Shown: positions 1-9,709 of the stretch, one piece after another
Position numbering within the stretch: position 1 is the stretch's first letter
Layout of the letters: the number at the start of each line of letters is the position of its first letter
NCBI GenBank assembly: GCA_947471745.1
Contig: CANJKZ010001109.1
Location: 2,728,001-2,792,000, forward strand
DNA from: Closterium sp. Naga37s-1
Taxonomy: Eukaryota; Streptophyta; Zygnematophyceae; Desmidiales; Closteriaceae
DNA: 64,000 nucleotides
Direction: 5' to 3'
Program-made: the position numbers and the translations under genes
The notes under the pieces: model-generated
The model's input: only the letters and a program-made list of their open reading frames with translations
Told to the model about the DNA's origin: nothing
Databases searched by the model: none

Positions 1-2
1 CT

Positions 3-746
3 CCCGATCCCCTTGGCGAAGGCGCCACTGCCGCAGAGAAGGCCGCTTTTGACGCTCAGACCACCAAGTACGAGACTGATTTCAGTGTGTGGGAGCAGGC
101 AGATGCAGCAATTATTAGGGTTTTCATCACCACCACTCCGGTTGAGCTCGTCAAATCCTACCGCACCTTTCGCTCCGCTCATGCGATTTGGAAGTACCTC
201 CAGGACCGTTTCCATGACAAGACAGCAGTGGGTGTTGCCATCCTCATCCCTCGAATGTTCCAGGTCCGCCTTGAGGAATGCCCTGGCATGGCAGATTACA
301 TCTCTGAAATCCGCAACATCCATGAGGAACTCAAGTACATTGGGATCATTTTCCCCGAACAGGCACCTGCAGCTGGCCTACTTGTAGGACTGACCCCGGC
401 CTACAATGTCACCAGCTCCATGCTCAAGCAACTTCCCACCAAGGAACTCACCTTCGGAAAAGTCGCATCGGCTCTCCTTTCCGCCGAAAAGGACCTTGCA
501 GCCCATCCGTCAATGCTGTGCGCTACACCCCTGGAATCCCATTCCGCTCCCAATAGGGACCAAGGCGCAACTCCTTTCCCCCATGCCCCTACATCATTAG
601 GAAAGGCCCACGTGCGGGGCAGAAATGCGGAGGCACCAACCATCCTGAGGCAACTTGCTTCAAGAAGCGAGATGATGAGTGGTACGACGTCCATGGTGTC
701 TCCACCAACAAGCGCCCTCCCAACTGAGCCCCACCCCGTCGCGTGA
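3..746 (+). CDS. Copia-1 gag, partial (copy A)
   Basis: Capsid-like Gag that would package element RNA in cytoplasmic virus-like particles. The N-terminus is outside the window; the matching complete copy starts at 17431. The UBN2/Retrotran_gag-like core is recognisable (TFRSAHAIWKYLQDRF; LLVGLTPAYNVTSSMLKQL). The last 70 or so residues look frameshifted: in the pol frame the same DNA encodes a CX4HX4C half zinc knuckle, behind an in-frame TAG at 554-556. The TGA at 744-746 overlaps the start of the pol frame. One residue differs from copy B (Tyr against Asp, base 336). Confidence 0.8.
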   Translation, partial: PDPLGEGATAAEKAAFDAQTTKYETDFSVWEQADAAIIRVFITTTPVELVKSYRTFRSAHAIWKYLQDRFHDKTAVGVAILIPRMFQVRLEECPGMADYISEIRNIHEELKYIGIIFPEQAPAAGLLVGLTPAYNVTSSMLKQLPTKELTFGKVASALLSAEKDLAAHPSMLCATPLESHSAPNRDQGATPFPHAPTSLGKAHVRGRNAEAPTILRQLASRSEMMSGTTSMVSPPTSALPTEPHPVA

Positions 747-3700
747 ACCATGTCGAGGCAGTGGAGGAACCTAGTCCCTCAGTTGATAGCACCCCATCTG
801 ATGTTCGCCTCAACCTGTTGTTCTCTGGTGCTGGTCTTATTAATGAGAAGGGGTCGCAGTACATCGGTGTTTCAAACACACAAGGGATCGAGTTCATACT
901 AGACAGTGGTGCCACCCACACAGTGCTCAAAGACCAAACCGCGTTCATTCCTTACCAGGCTCCCATCCCACTCCTCGGAGCTGACTCTAGCTTCTCCATC
1001 CAATGCCATGGGTCCTCCACAGTTCCTTGTCCAGCATTTCCATCGGGCACAGTCACTGGCATCTGTGCCCCCACCCTCCGCCACAACCTCCTGGCACAAA
1101 GTGAAATCCAACAAGCAGGAGTGATCACCATCTTTCCCAATGATGTCGACTACTGTGACCTCTTTGACGCCAAAACCGGCATTCATCTAGCCCGCTTCAC
1201 TCTCAACTCCAACAACCTATACACGCTCGTAGTACCTCCCATTCAAACGTGCTCCCTCACAAACCTCTCGTTACCTTCCCTTGACTCCTCCACCTGTCAC
1301 TGCCGCCTCCTTTCCGACAAAACCATGCTCTTTCATCACCGCCTTGGCCACATCAACTTTCGCGCGCTTTCAAACCTTGCCACAAAACAACTCCTCCACG
1401 GGCTTCCAACCTCACTTCCCTCTCCTACCTCCACCCTAGGGCCGCCTTGCCTTGACTGTGCACAGAGCAAGCTTCGTGAACAGCCCCATCCCCCCACTGA
1501 GTCCATCTCCGCTGCACCTCTCGATCGCGTGCACATGGACCTTTGGGGCCCAGCTCCTGTTCGCTCTCGCGGTGGACACTTTTACTTCCTTGTCATCATT
1601 GATGACTATTCCCGCTATGTGTCTGTCCACCTTCTCTCCTCCAAATCCGAAGCCCCAGGCGTCATCATTGAATGGGCGAAGCAGGCTCACAAACACTTCA
1701 AAACCACCATCAAGGTCCTTCACTCTGACGGTGGCGGTGAATTCCGCAACAACACTCTCAAAGCTTTCTGCTCCACTGAGGGTATCCGTCAGACCTTCAC
1801 TCTCCCGGACAGTCCCCAACAGAACGGTATTGCCGAAAGCCGGAACCGTACATTGGTGCAGATTGCTCGCTGCCTCCTCACGCACGCCTCCGCCCCTCCC
1901 TCTCTCTGGGGGTACGCCATGCTTCATGCTGCCGCCCTCCACAATCTCCATCCCCATCCTCATCACACCCACACCACCCCCGCTGAGCTATGGACGGGTC
2001 AAAAGCCATCCGTCCGCCCTCTTCGTGTATGGGGGTGCACTTCCTATGTCCTCCTCAACTCCCAAGCCCGTCGTGCGGCTGGCGGCAAACTTGCTCCCAA
2101 AACGATCACGTGCGTATACCTCGGGCACAACTTAGATTCGCCGGACTATCTCTTCCTCCATCCTTCCACCAACAAGCTCTATCGCAGCCGGGACGTTTAC
2201 TTTGATGAGTCCCACCCATTCTACCCCTCCTCCAAGGCTTCCCCCTCTCCTCCGCCTCCCTCTCTTACTTGGGCTGACTTTGACAGTCTCCCTCTTTCCG
2301 ACACTCCATCTCCTCCTCTTCCCGCTCCCTCCACCATTTCTGATCCCCCATCACCCGCTTCCCCCTCCAGTACCACACAGTCTCCCTCGCTCCCTCCCTC
2401 CTCCGCTACCCCTCCTCCATCTCCTCTCGCATCTCCTCCTACCGAGCCCGTTCCTCTCAAAACCTACCAACGCCGTCACCCAGCTCCTCCTCCTCCTCCT
2501 CCCCCTCCTCCTCCTCCTGCTCCCACCCCTGATCCCGATCCTGTCTCCACTCTCCCTCCCACTCCCACCTCCCCTTCCGCTACGCCTACTCCGGCCCCGC
2601 CTCCCTCACCCATCGCTTCTCGCACCCGCTCTCGCACCCGCTCTCGCACACCTCCACAACCGTTCTCCCTTTCCGTTCGCGTCTCTCTCAATCCTCCTCT
2701 TGTCGGGGGTGATTATTCTCTCATGCCATCCCTCCTTGAAGACAGATATGAGGAGTTGATTGATATCGACTCAGCCATCCACGCACTCTGCTTCCTCTTT
2801 CCAGACATCGCAGACTCTCCAACCCTCAATTTCTCCGACAACCCCTCCATCCCCACACCTCTCACCTATGCTGAAGCAGTCTCTGGTCCTCACGCCGCTC
2901 AGTGGTTGGGGGCCATTGTCGCAGAATGTGAGGCCTTCATTCACACAGGAACTTTCACAGACGTCTCTCCTCCCTCCGGCGTCAACATTGTGAAGGGAAA
3001 ATGGGTCTTTCGGGTGAAACAACTTCCAGGCGAATTTCCTGTCTTCAAAGCCCGGTACCGTGCCAAGGGATTTACCCAAAAGCGTGGACTGGACATCTTT
3101 GAGACATTCTCTCCCACCGCCAAACCTCCCACACTGCGCACCCTTCTCGATGTCGCTGCTCGAGATGACATGGAGGTTGACTGCATGGATGTGTCTTCTG
3201 CGTTCCTGCAAGGGATCCTTCGAGAGGAAATCTATATGGAGCGGCCCGAAGGATTTCCAGCTCCTTTTCCACCAGGCACTGTATGGAAGCTGAATCGGCC
3301 AGTGTATGGCCTCAAGCAAGCTCCCCGGGAATGGCACAACAAGCTAAAGAGCACCTTAGGGTCCCTCGACTTTCACCCATCCACCTCTGACCCCAGCCTC
3401 TTCATCCGAGCAACACCCTCCCGGTTCTTCATCCTGGTTTATGTCGATGACATGATCCTTGTCACCAAGGATCAGACTGAGCTGGCAGCAGTCAAAACCG
3501 CACTTGGTGAGAAGCTGGCCATGAAGGACCTTGGGAAGCTGACGAACTATTTGGGAATGGAAATCACACGTGATCGCACAGCCCGCACCATCACCCTTTC
3601 GCAGAAGTTTTACATCAACAACGTTCTGACGAGGTTCCAGATGCAGGAAGCAGCATCAATGCCCACCCCACTCTCTCTGCAACACCAACTCACTGCACCC

Positions 3701-4405
3701 TCCGTTCCCTCACCTGAGCCCTGTGACGAGCCTTACCCCGAGCTCGTGGGATCCCTCATGTACGCGATGATGTGCACTCGACCAGACATAGCCTATCCAG
3801 TCAGTGTACTGTCCCGCTACGTTGCACCTGGTCGCTTCACTCGCCACCACTGGTCTGCCGCCAAGCGGGTTCTTCGCTATCTCAAAGGCACACAGGATTA
3901 TGTGCTCACACTTGGCGGCACTTCCCCTGTTCGCCTTGAGGGGTACAGTGACTCATCCTATGCTGATGACCAGAGTGATCGGCGCTCGTCCCAAGGGTAT
4001 TGCTTTACCCTTGGCAGTGGGGTTGTAAGTTGGCGCTCCACTCGGTCGTCCTCCATCTCACCGTCGACCTGTGAGGCAGAGCTGTATGCCGGGACCATGG
4101 CTGCACAGGAGGCTCGTTGGCTCTCCTTCCTGCTGACAGAACTGGGGTATCCCCAACCAACCCCAACGCTTTGGTGTGACAACGAGAGCACCATTCATCT
4201 CACCAAAGACCCCGTTTTCCATGGCCGCACCAAGCACATTGAAGTCCGTCACTACTTTCTTCGTGAGCTGGTGCAGCGCGAGCAGCTGAAGGCTGAACAC
4301 ATTGCCTCCGACTGCAACCTTGCTGACTTGTTTACCAAGTCGCTTGTTCGCGAGGATCATTACCGCCTCCTCTCGGCCATGGGTGTTGGGCCTCCTTGTG
4401 GCTGA
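743..4405 (+). CDS. Copia-1 pol polyprotein (copy A)
   Basis: A 1,220-residue open frame in copia order. The aspartic protease DSGA is at residues 54-57 (902-913). The GAG-pre-integrase region has HHRLGH and a CLDC pair near residues 190-240. The integrase DDE residues sit in HMDLWGP, LHSDGGGEF and NGIAESRNRT. A proline-rich linker spans about residues 500-640. The reverse transcriptase has YVDD at about 900-903 (from base 3440). RNase H includes GYSDSSYADD, STCEAELYA and the C-terminal DLFTKSL. No ATG marks the start; the frame opens at a GTG overlapping the gag stop, so expression probably relies on a gag-pol fusion or recoding. It ends in TGA. All catalytic motifs look intact. Confidence 0.92.
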   Translation: MNHVEAVEEPSPSVDSTPSDVRLNLLFSGAGLINEKGSQYIGVSNTQGIEFILDSGATHTVLKDQTAFIPYQAPIPLLGADSSFSIQCHGSSTVPCPAFPSGTVTGICAPTLRHNLLAQSEIQQAGVITIFPNDVDYCDLFDAKTGIHLARFTLNSNNLYTLVVPPIQTCSLTNLSLPSLDSSTCHCRLLSDKTMLFHHRLGHINFRALSNLATKQLLHGLPTSLPSPTSTLGPPCLDCAQSKLREQPHPPTESISAAPLDRVHMDLWGPAPVRSRGGHFYFLVIIDDYSRYVSVHLLSSKSEAPGVIIEWAKQAHKHFKTTIKVLHSDGGGEFRNNTLKAFCSTEGIRQTFTLPDSPQQNGIAESRNRTLVQIARCLLTHASAPPSLWGYAMLHAAALHNLHPHPHHTHTTPAELWTGQKPSVRPLRVWGCTSYVLLNSQARRAAGGKLAPKTITCVYLGHNLDSPDYLFLHPSTNKLYRSRDVYFDESHPFYPSSKASPSPPPPSLTWADFDSLPLSDTPSPPLPAPSTISDPPSPASPSSTTQSPSLPPSSATPPPSPLASPPTEPVPLKTYQRRHPAPPPPPPPPPPPAPTPDPDPVSTLPPTPTSPSATPTPAPPPSPIASRTRSRTRSRTPPQPFSLSVRVSLNPPLVGGDYSLMPSLLEDRYEELIDIDSAIHALCFLFPDIADSPTLNFSDNPSIPTPLTYAEAVSGPHAAQWLGAIVAECEAFIHTGTFTDVSPPSGVNIVKGKWVFRVKQLPGEFPVFKARYRAKGFTQKRGLDIFETFSPTAKPPTLRTLLDVAARDDMEVDCMDVSSAFLQGILREEIYMERPEGFPAPFPPGTVWKLNRPVYGLKQAPREWHNKLKSTLGSLDFHPSTSDPSLFIRATPSRFFILVYVDDMILVTKDQTELAAVKTALGEKLAMKDLGKLTNYLGMEITRDRTARTITLSQKFYINNVLTRFQMQEAASMPTPLSLQHQLTAPSVPSPEPCDEPYPELVGSLMYAMMCTRPDIAYPVSVLSRYVAPGRFTRHHWSAAKRVLRYLKGTQDYVLTLGGTSPVRLEGYSDSSYADDQSDRRSSQGYCFTLGSGVVSWRSTRSSSISPSTCEAELYAGTMAAQEARWLSFLLTELGYPQPTPTLWCDNESTIHLTKDPVFHGRTKHIEVRHYFLRELVQREQLKAEHIASDCNLADLFTKSLVREDHYRLLSAMGVGPPCG

Positions 4406-4426
4406 TGTGTTGTAGCCTAGGGGGTG

Positions 4427-4684
4427 TGTTAGAATTAGGCTGTCAACACTTTGTGTACTATATTCTATATCGCGTAGGTTATTTGCGGGTTGGGTGTAGT
4501 TTGTGATCCCAACCCTATCTGGTTGGGATTCCCTCGTAATCCTGCAAATCTGCCAACTCACCAATTGGAGATTTGCTAGGATTCCCATCCCATCCTTTCC
4601 CTAGCCTTGCCCATCCCAACCTCGTTTGTACTTAAGGCCTAGTGCCTTCTTTCCTAATCAATCAGTTGAGCTCCATTATTATCA
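4427..4684 (+). repeat. Copia-1 3' LTR (copy A)
   Basis: Starts TGTTAGAATT and ends ATTATTATCA, 258 bp, preceded by a short purine-rich tract (CTAGGGGGTG). By eye it is identical to the 3' LTR of copy B and differs at one base from the copy B 5' LTR. The five bases after it are CCACA. Confidence 0.92.
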
Positions 4685-4687
4685 CCA

Positions 4688-4775
4688 CACCCACTCACAT
4701 GCACCACACCCACTCACATGCGCCACAGCCACTCACATGCGCCACAGCCACTCACATGCGCCACAGCCAGGGCAG
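4688..4775 (-). repeat. 19-bp tandem repeat duplicating a splice donor (copy A)
   Basis: About four units of a 19-bp repeat overlap the 3' end of the LRR exon 4756-4827. Each unit carries ATG-TGAGTG, so the exon end and its GT donor are repeated. Use of a later donor would add 19, 38 or 57 nt. The same array occurs at 22302-22389. Confidence 0.7.
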
Positions 4776-5718
4776 CGAGCAAATGGCGGATGGCAGAGGG
4801 CCCTCGATGCTGTTGTTGTCCAGCCAGCTGGGGGGGCAGGCGGGGGCAGAAGCAGGGGTAGAAGCAGGGGTAAAAAACAGGGGAGAAGGGGAAAAAAACA
4901 GGGGCAGAAGCAGGGGCAGTAGCAGGGAGAAAAGCAGGGGCAGAAGCAAGGGCAGTAGCAGGGGAAAATCAGGGGCAGAAGCAGGGGCATGAGAGGAGCA
5001 GAGTGCAGTGGGGCTCGGCAGAAGGCACACAACATGGGTGGGTTCGGCAGGGCGGACCGCTTGGCACGCAGAAGGAGAATGGAGATCCAGAAAACAAGTG
5101 AACTGCTCAACTCGACGCAGGAGTGTGCAGATGGGGGGAGCGGGGGACAAGGACCGTTTCAGAGAAAATTCAAGGTAGAAAAGAACCCCGAGACTGAGAA
5201 AACGTCAAGCCGCCCCGCGCCCTTGCCCCAATGGTTCACTTCGCTGCCATGCACATCCCCTTGCCTCCCCTGCTGCGCAACAAGCTCCCCTTCACTGCTT
5301 GAGTGGGCAGTAAGTGAGGGCAGGCAGGGAGCGCAGCCAGGGGGGGCAGGCAGGAAGGGCCCTCACATCTGTTGCAGCTTCTCCAGGCGACTGATGGCAG
5401 ACGGCAGACTGCCGCTGAGACGGTTGTTGGCCAAGTAGCTGGAGAGAACGGATGGGAGTATGGAAGGGAGTATGGAGGGGCGCATAGAGAGGAGACTGGA
5501 AGCGACAGCTGCGAGCAAGCGCAGCATATGGGAGAACAGTGCATGTTGACACAGGAAAGCAGCGTCGCCATAGTAGAAGGGAAGTGAGGTGCAAAGGTTC
5601 GTTCTACAACCCACAATCCATCACTTCATGGGCAGTTAAGACTCACAGAGATTGTAGGTTCGTCATGTTGAAGATGGCAGTTGGAATGGTTCCCGTCAGT
5701 TGGTTGCTATCGAGGATG
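4756..5718 (-). pseudogene. Three LRR exons (copy A fragment)
   Basis: Three 72-nt exons on the minus strand: 5647-5718 (ILDSNQLTGTIPTAIF, NMTNLQSL), 5367-5438 (YLANNRLSGSLPSAIS, RLEKLQQ) and 4756-4827 (WLDNNSIEGPLPSAIC, SLPWLWR). Each is bounded by AG before and GT after, encodes one plant-type extracellular LRR, and lies between phase-2 introns. The fragment is cut off by the Copia-1 LTR downstream and by the duplication breakpoint upstream. It could be the 3' part of the second LRR gene whose N-terminal exons are at 9253-9707, but no joining exons are visible between. Confidence 0.75.
4832..4990 (-). repeat. Purine-rich GCAGAAGCAGGGG tandem repeat (copy A)
   Basis: Degenerate 12-14 bp units of CAGGGGCAGAAG type cover the intron directly upstream of the 3' splice site at 4828-4829. 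On the transcribed minus strand this is a long C/T-rich tract, so it may serve as the polypyrimidine tract. The copy B equivalent is 22446-22604. Confidence 0.75.
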
Positions 5719-5723
5719 CTGCC

Positions 5724-5996
5724 GAGGTACGGCAAGGGCACAGCGCATGAGGTACGGCAAGGGCAGAGCGTATGAGGTACGGCAAGGGCAGAGCGTATGA
5801 GGTACGGCAAGGGCAGAGCGTATGAGGTATGGCAAGGGCAGAGCGCATGAGGTATGGCAAGGGCAGAGCGCATGAGGTATGGCAAGGGCAGAGCGCATGA
5901 GGTATGGCAAGGGCAGAGCGCATGAGGTATGGCAAGGGCAGAGCGCATGAGGTATGGCAAGGGCAGAGTGCATGACGTATGGCAAGGGCAAAGCGC
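5724..5996 (-). repeat. 25-bp minisatellite, short allele (copy A)
   Basis: About eleven units of a 25-bp repeat (GGTATGGCAAGGGCAGAGCG plus five bases). The array abuts the 3' splice site of LRR exon 5647-5718. It stops inside a unit where copy A diverges from copy B. Because 25 is not a multiple of 3 and the minus strand has no stop in the unit, all minus frames stay open; those ORFs are artefacts. Confidence 0.92.
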
Positions 5997-6114
5997 GATC
6001 AGCGCACTGGGGTTGAAGCACCATCCCCCCATGGGCAGGTGGGAAAGGGAGGCGGAAAGGTCTCAGCGCGATCAGCGCACTGCGGTTGAAGCACCATCCC
6101 CCCATGGGCAGGTG
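5993..6114. repeat. 49-bp direct duplication at the breakpoint
   Basis: A 49-bp stretch beginning GCGCGATCAGCGCACTG occurs at 5993-6041 and again at 6066-6114 with one visible difference. The first copy begins within four bases of the point where the two segmental copies diverge. Confidence 0.85.
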
Positions 6115-8049
6115 CACGTGCCACGCGTCCGCGCCCTCCCCCGAACCCGGGCGGAAGTAGTACCCAGGGGGGCTGTGGGGGGGGGAAGGGGGGGGAAGGC
6201 GGTGTGGTGGGGGAAGAGGGGAAGGGCGGGGGGAAGAGAGGGAGAAAGGGGAAGGGGAAGGTGGGGAAAGCCGAGTTATTAATCAGCGCCCTCCCCCCAT
6301 GATGCACAAGGGAGCGGGGGGCGGCTGAGGGTGAGCGACTGATGTAGAGGAAGAATAGAGGTAGGAGATTTACACGGGTCACCATGACACGGGTGACCAT
6401 GGATCAATCGCACTGTGCAGCTGATATCACGATCAGGATGAGCGACTTTTAAGTCGACTCAGAAGAGCGACTGATGATGGACCTGTCCGCGCGCACCTGC
6501 CGTCCAGGCAACGCGCGCCGTACGAGTTGTTCGCGAGGAGCGTCAGCTCCGGCTGCAACGAATCCCTGGGCTGCTGCCACGTGGCGGTTCCCCCAGCCGC
6601 ACCGTTTCTGCCGCCAGGTGTGCGCCTCGCGGGGAGAGTCGGCGGAACCTTTGGCGAAGGTGTTCGTGGAGTGGTTACCACTGCGGCTGCCCCTGCGGAG
6701 CCTCGATAGTGGCAGCTGCCCGTTAGAAGCAGTGCGATTATACACGACGCCGCCATGCGTCGATACTTATGTCCAAAAACATGTTTGACAGAGTGCCTTG
6801 CTAGTTGCCCCGGATTTGAGTCTAGCAGGCACTCAAAACCTCGGGTATATTCCTTTTATAAAACATGCATATGTGCGAATAGGTGCAGGGTCGTTGGGTG
6901 TACCTCCAACCACATTTTTTTGGTTGAAGCTTGGCTGGTTCCCAATTTACCGGACCTCCAACCATGCTGGTTCAAACCCACCCAAACCAAACCAAACCAA
7001 TAACCTTTGGGGCCTCCAATAATTCTTGAACAATCTCATCTGTCTACCACTCACTCCACTTATGTATACCTCGGAAATGTAGGAACATTTCCTCTGTGGG
7101 CTCGTTCCTCACAGCTATTCCTGGTGGTCTTCCTTGCAGTTGATGTGGAGGGCGGCGGGTTACTAGATGATCTCACAATTGGGCGCGGTGACGGGGTTGG
7201 GTTTGCGAGGACAGGTTGTGCGCGACATTCCATACTAGCCGCATGCATCCTTCCCACCACTGCGACATCCCCTGCTCATCGCGCGCATCCAACCTACCAC
7301 CCGCCCTCTGTTACGCGCCTCATATACACCGCATGTGCGACATTCCCTGCTTGTCGCACAACTCCTACCCACCACATGTGAGACCTCTCATGTTCCACCT
7401 GCGTGCGACATCCCCTACCGCCCGCACGTCCTCTCCTTCATGTCACACACTAGTGGTAGACGAGCACGAGGACACAAGCTCTCCCTGCCTATCACTACTG
7501 CGACGTTCTCTACTCGTCGCACACCCCTCTCCTATTCGTCCTGCGGCCGTCTCTGCCAACCGCGCACCCCTCCCCTATCCAACGCATTTTCCTCTCTGCC
7601 ACCGCTCGTTGGGGTGCCTCTCTTGGCGCTACAGAGTTTCTTCCGTCGTCTTCTTGGCAGCGGCCTGATAACTTTGAAAGAATGCCTGCGGGGCTGGTCC
7701 TGTAGTGCCAGTGGATGCCTAGCTGCCTGCAGTAGCCCATGGGCCAGTCGTGGGTTTGCAGGGTTCTTGGAGGGGCGAGCCCGAGTTCGAGTCGAGAACC
7801 AGGAAGGGTCCCGGAGGTAAGCTGTCCTTAATCCGAGTTCAAGCTTCTTCCATCGTCAGGAGGTCCCCGAGGGCGATAGGCCAAGGGTCCACTGCTGTTT
7901 AGGGGTAGGAGGCCTCTGCGACCCTGTTTGCCTTGCAGGGCTTGCACGAAGCTGGCAAAAGTTTTCTGTTTTCCTTCGACCGCGGTGTCCATCAGTCCAC
8001 TTTTCCGAGAGAAAGAGGCACTGATGCCTGAGCCCACACCCACTGTTCT
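6115..8049. other. No gene recognised; low-complexity stretches
   Basis: 6170-6270 is a G/A-rich strand-asymmetric tract. Around 6430-6760 several overlapping frames are open but none looks like a known family. 6900-7010 is a CCAAC/CCAAA-rich stretch, and 7200-7450 is a C-rich degenerate stretch with recurrent GCGACAT words. I cannot support a gene here. Confidence 0.5.
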
Positions 8050-8980
8050 TCTCTAGCTCCCCAAGGGTGGCGAACACCGCACGCGACAAGGACAGTGTGT
8101 AGTAGCTTCGGGGAGGAGGCGGGCATGGTGCGAGCGAGGTGACATAACCGCCTGGAGATACATCTGGTCAGCAGCAGCTAGGCCATCCGTTGGTCCATCT
8201 CCGCAATGAGGGGTAGGGGTGCGAAAATGGCCTCTAGCTGGCCTCGTATGAACGCGGCTGCTCCGTCTGACAGGCCGATGTGGCTGCCTAGGACACGCAG
8301 TCCCTCCGATCGGTATGGCACTTGGGCGGGAAAGGCCATTCCGTCAGTGAAGCTTGGGCCCCAGGTAGATCACTTCTCGGGGTTGTGTGACAGACAGGCC
8401 CATCTCAGCTAGCTCCGAGGAGAAGAAGATGAAAGCCACTGAGCAGTAGGTTGCTGCTCCCAGAAAGGTAACCTCGTCCAGCGTACACTAGCTTGGCTAA
8501 GTAGGAGGTCGCTTCAAAATCCCGTGTCCAGGAAAAGCTGCAAAGGGGCTACGTAGGAGAGGAGAAGAGGGATAGCAGGCGCTCCAGGTCCGTCCCACGC
8601 AACGCTGTTACTATCGGACTGTGGCTCATGCTGTCGAAGGCACTCGCGACGTCTGCCTGTAGGATCAGTGCGACAGGGTGGGTACTCATGTAGGCACATG
8701 CAGTATGTATGATGGCCTCATGGCCGCCCTGCACGGCTAACCCATACCGGAGAGAAGAAAAAGGGGCCGTGCTACTTTGTAGGTGGCCAACAGGCGGGGG
8801 AAACACTCGCCTACTGGTATCAGGCTAGTCCCTACTTCCCGTTTTGCAAGGGCACGCTGTGGCTTCTCCCCGAGAGTTACCACTGCCTTCAGTTGGTCCT
8901 GGGAAAGATGTATGCGCTCTGACGGGCGATTCTGTATGATTTGTCTTTGATCATGAGCAGCGCCGGAAGTGTTCAAAGGC
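8050..8980 (-). pseudogene. Decayed reverse transcriptase fragment (non-LTR-like)
   Basis: Pieces in different minus frames line up with an RT in which a Pro-x-Gly-Glu motif precedes the palm: TSLIPVGECFPRLLA (about 8810-8860), then YGLAVQGGHEAIIH and LILQADVASAFDSMS (motif A, about 8620-8760), then GLRVLGSHIGLSDGAAAF and LCHLARTMPASS (about 8110-8330). At least two frameshifts and a TAG near 8180 break it. No endonuclease, tail or target duplication was found. It lies on the strand of the nearby LRR exons and is probably an insertion into their intron. The family assignment is from motif memory only. Confidence 0.6.
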
Positions 8981-9252
8981 AGGTGGCGTGCCGGAGCTCG
9001 AGACGCTGCCCAAAACTGGAGCCAGAAACTGAAAAACCACTTCTATAATGAGCTCTGGACAGGCAACCAAGCCCTTCTGTAGCAAGCCTTAAGTTTTGCT
9101 CTCTTTGCATTGCTCCACTCACAGCATTCGCAATGCCTCCACTCTGAAATACCTCCACTCCTCTTGCGGCCATCCTACTCCACCAGTCCACATTTCAAAC
9201 CACCTCTCCAAACCTCCACACGTACAATTCATTTGGTCTTTAGAGAACGTAC

Positions 9253-9707
9253 AGAATAGAGATCTTGCGGAGGCTGCTGATGGATTTTGGAATGGGCCCA
9301 TTTACATTCCCCTTACGTATCTTCCTGCACCCGAGAGCACCCAAGAGCATTCGAGAACAACCAGAGCATCCAAGAGCATTCAGGGGTAACCAAGACCACC
9401 TACAGCACCAACCAGCACCCAAGAGCACCCACATGCACCCAAGAGCATCCAAGAGCACCCAAATGCAACCAAATATGCTACCGCATGGTTTAATGGAAAC
9501 TGAAAGAGTGGTGCAGCTAACAGGCAGCCTTAGCACACAACAAGGTGGTCACCGCATGCCTGTTGGGGCAACCACCCGGCACGGGTACATTGCAGACACA
9601 GTGCAGATTGAATCTCACAGCTCCAGAAACATGCCGTTGCTGTCGCATTTGAAATCCTCTCTACCGCTGCAGTTTTGTCCATTGTTTATATTATAAATAT
9701 TCAAGTC
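9253..9707 (-). CDS. Second LRR gene, N-terminal exons
   Basis: Exon 9619-9707 (89 nt, acceptor CTGCAG, donor GTGAGA) encodes an N-terminal cap-like sequence with two cysteines (NCSGREDFKCDSNGMFLEL), comparable to LRRNT_2 caps. Exon 9253-9324 (72 nt, donor GTACGT) encodes one LRR with core GNVNGPIPKSISSL. Intron phases match the large LRR gene. Signal peptide and start codon were not found upstream. Downstream lies the RT remnant. The three copy A LRR exons at 4.8-5.7 kb are on the same strand and may belong to this gene. Confidence 0.6.
9336..9472 (-). repeat. Degenerate 10-bp repeat upstream of an LRR exon
   Basis: Loose AGAGCATCCA/AGAGCACCCA units fill the intron just upstream of the 3' splice site at 9325-9326, the same placement as the arrays in the other LRR introns. 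Confidence 0.6.
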
Positions 9708-9709
9708 CT

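Larger units (their letters stand above)
1..4684 (+). mobile_element. Copia-1 LTR retrotransposon, copy A (5' end outside window)
   Basis: Ty1/copia order is visible: gag, protease, integrase, reverse transcriptase, RNase H, then a 258-bp LTR at 4427-4684. The 5' LTR and gag start lie before the window. The polyprotein is open over 1,220 codons, so the copy is young. It differs from copy B by a handful of substitutions. After the LTR comes the splice-donor side of an LRR exon, so the 3' flank of the element lies in an LRR gene intron. Confidence 0.93.
1..5997. other. Segmental duplication, copy A
   Basis: The sequence from the first base to about 5997 reappears at 17615-23611 with a constant offset of 17,614. 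By eye I found about ten substitutions and no indel before the minisatellite, for example T336 versus G17950. The block contains most of a Copia-1 element, its 3' LTR, three LRR exons with introns, and the first units of a 25-bp minisatellite. Its left end lies outside the window. Its right end falls inside the minisatellite, where copy A switches to unrelated sequence. It could be a real duplication or an assembly artefact such as two haplotypes placed in series. Confidence 0.9.
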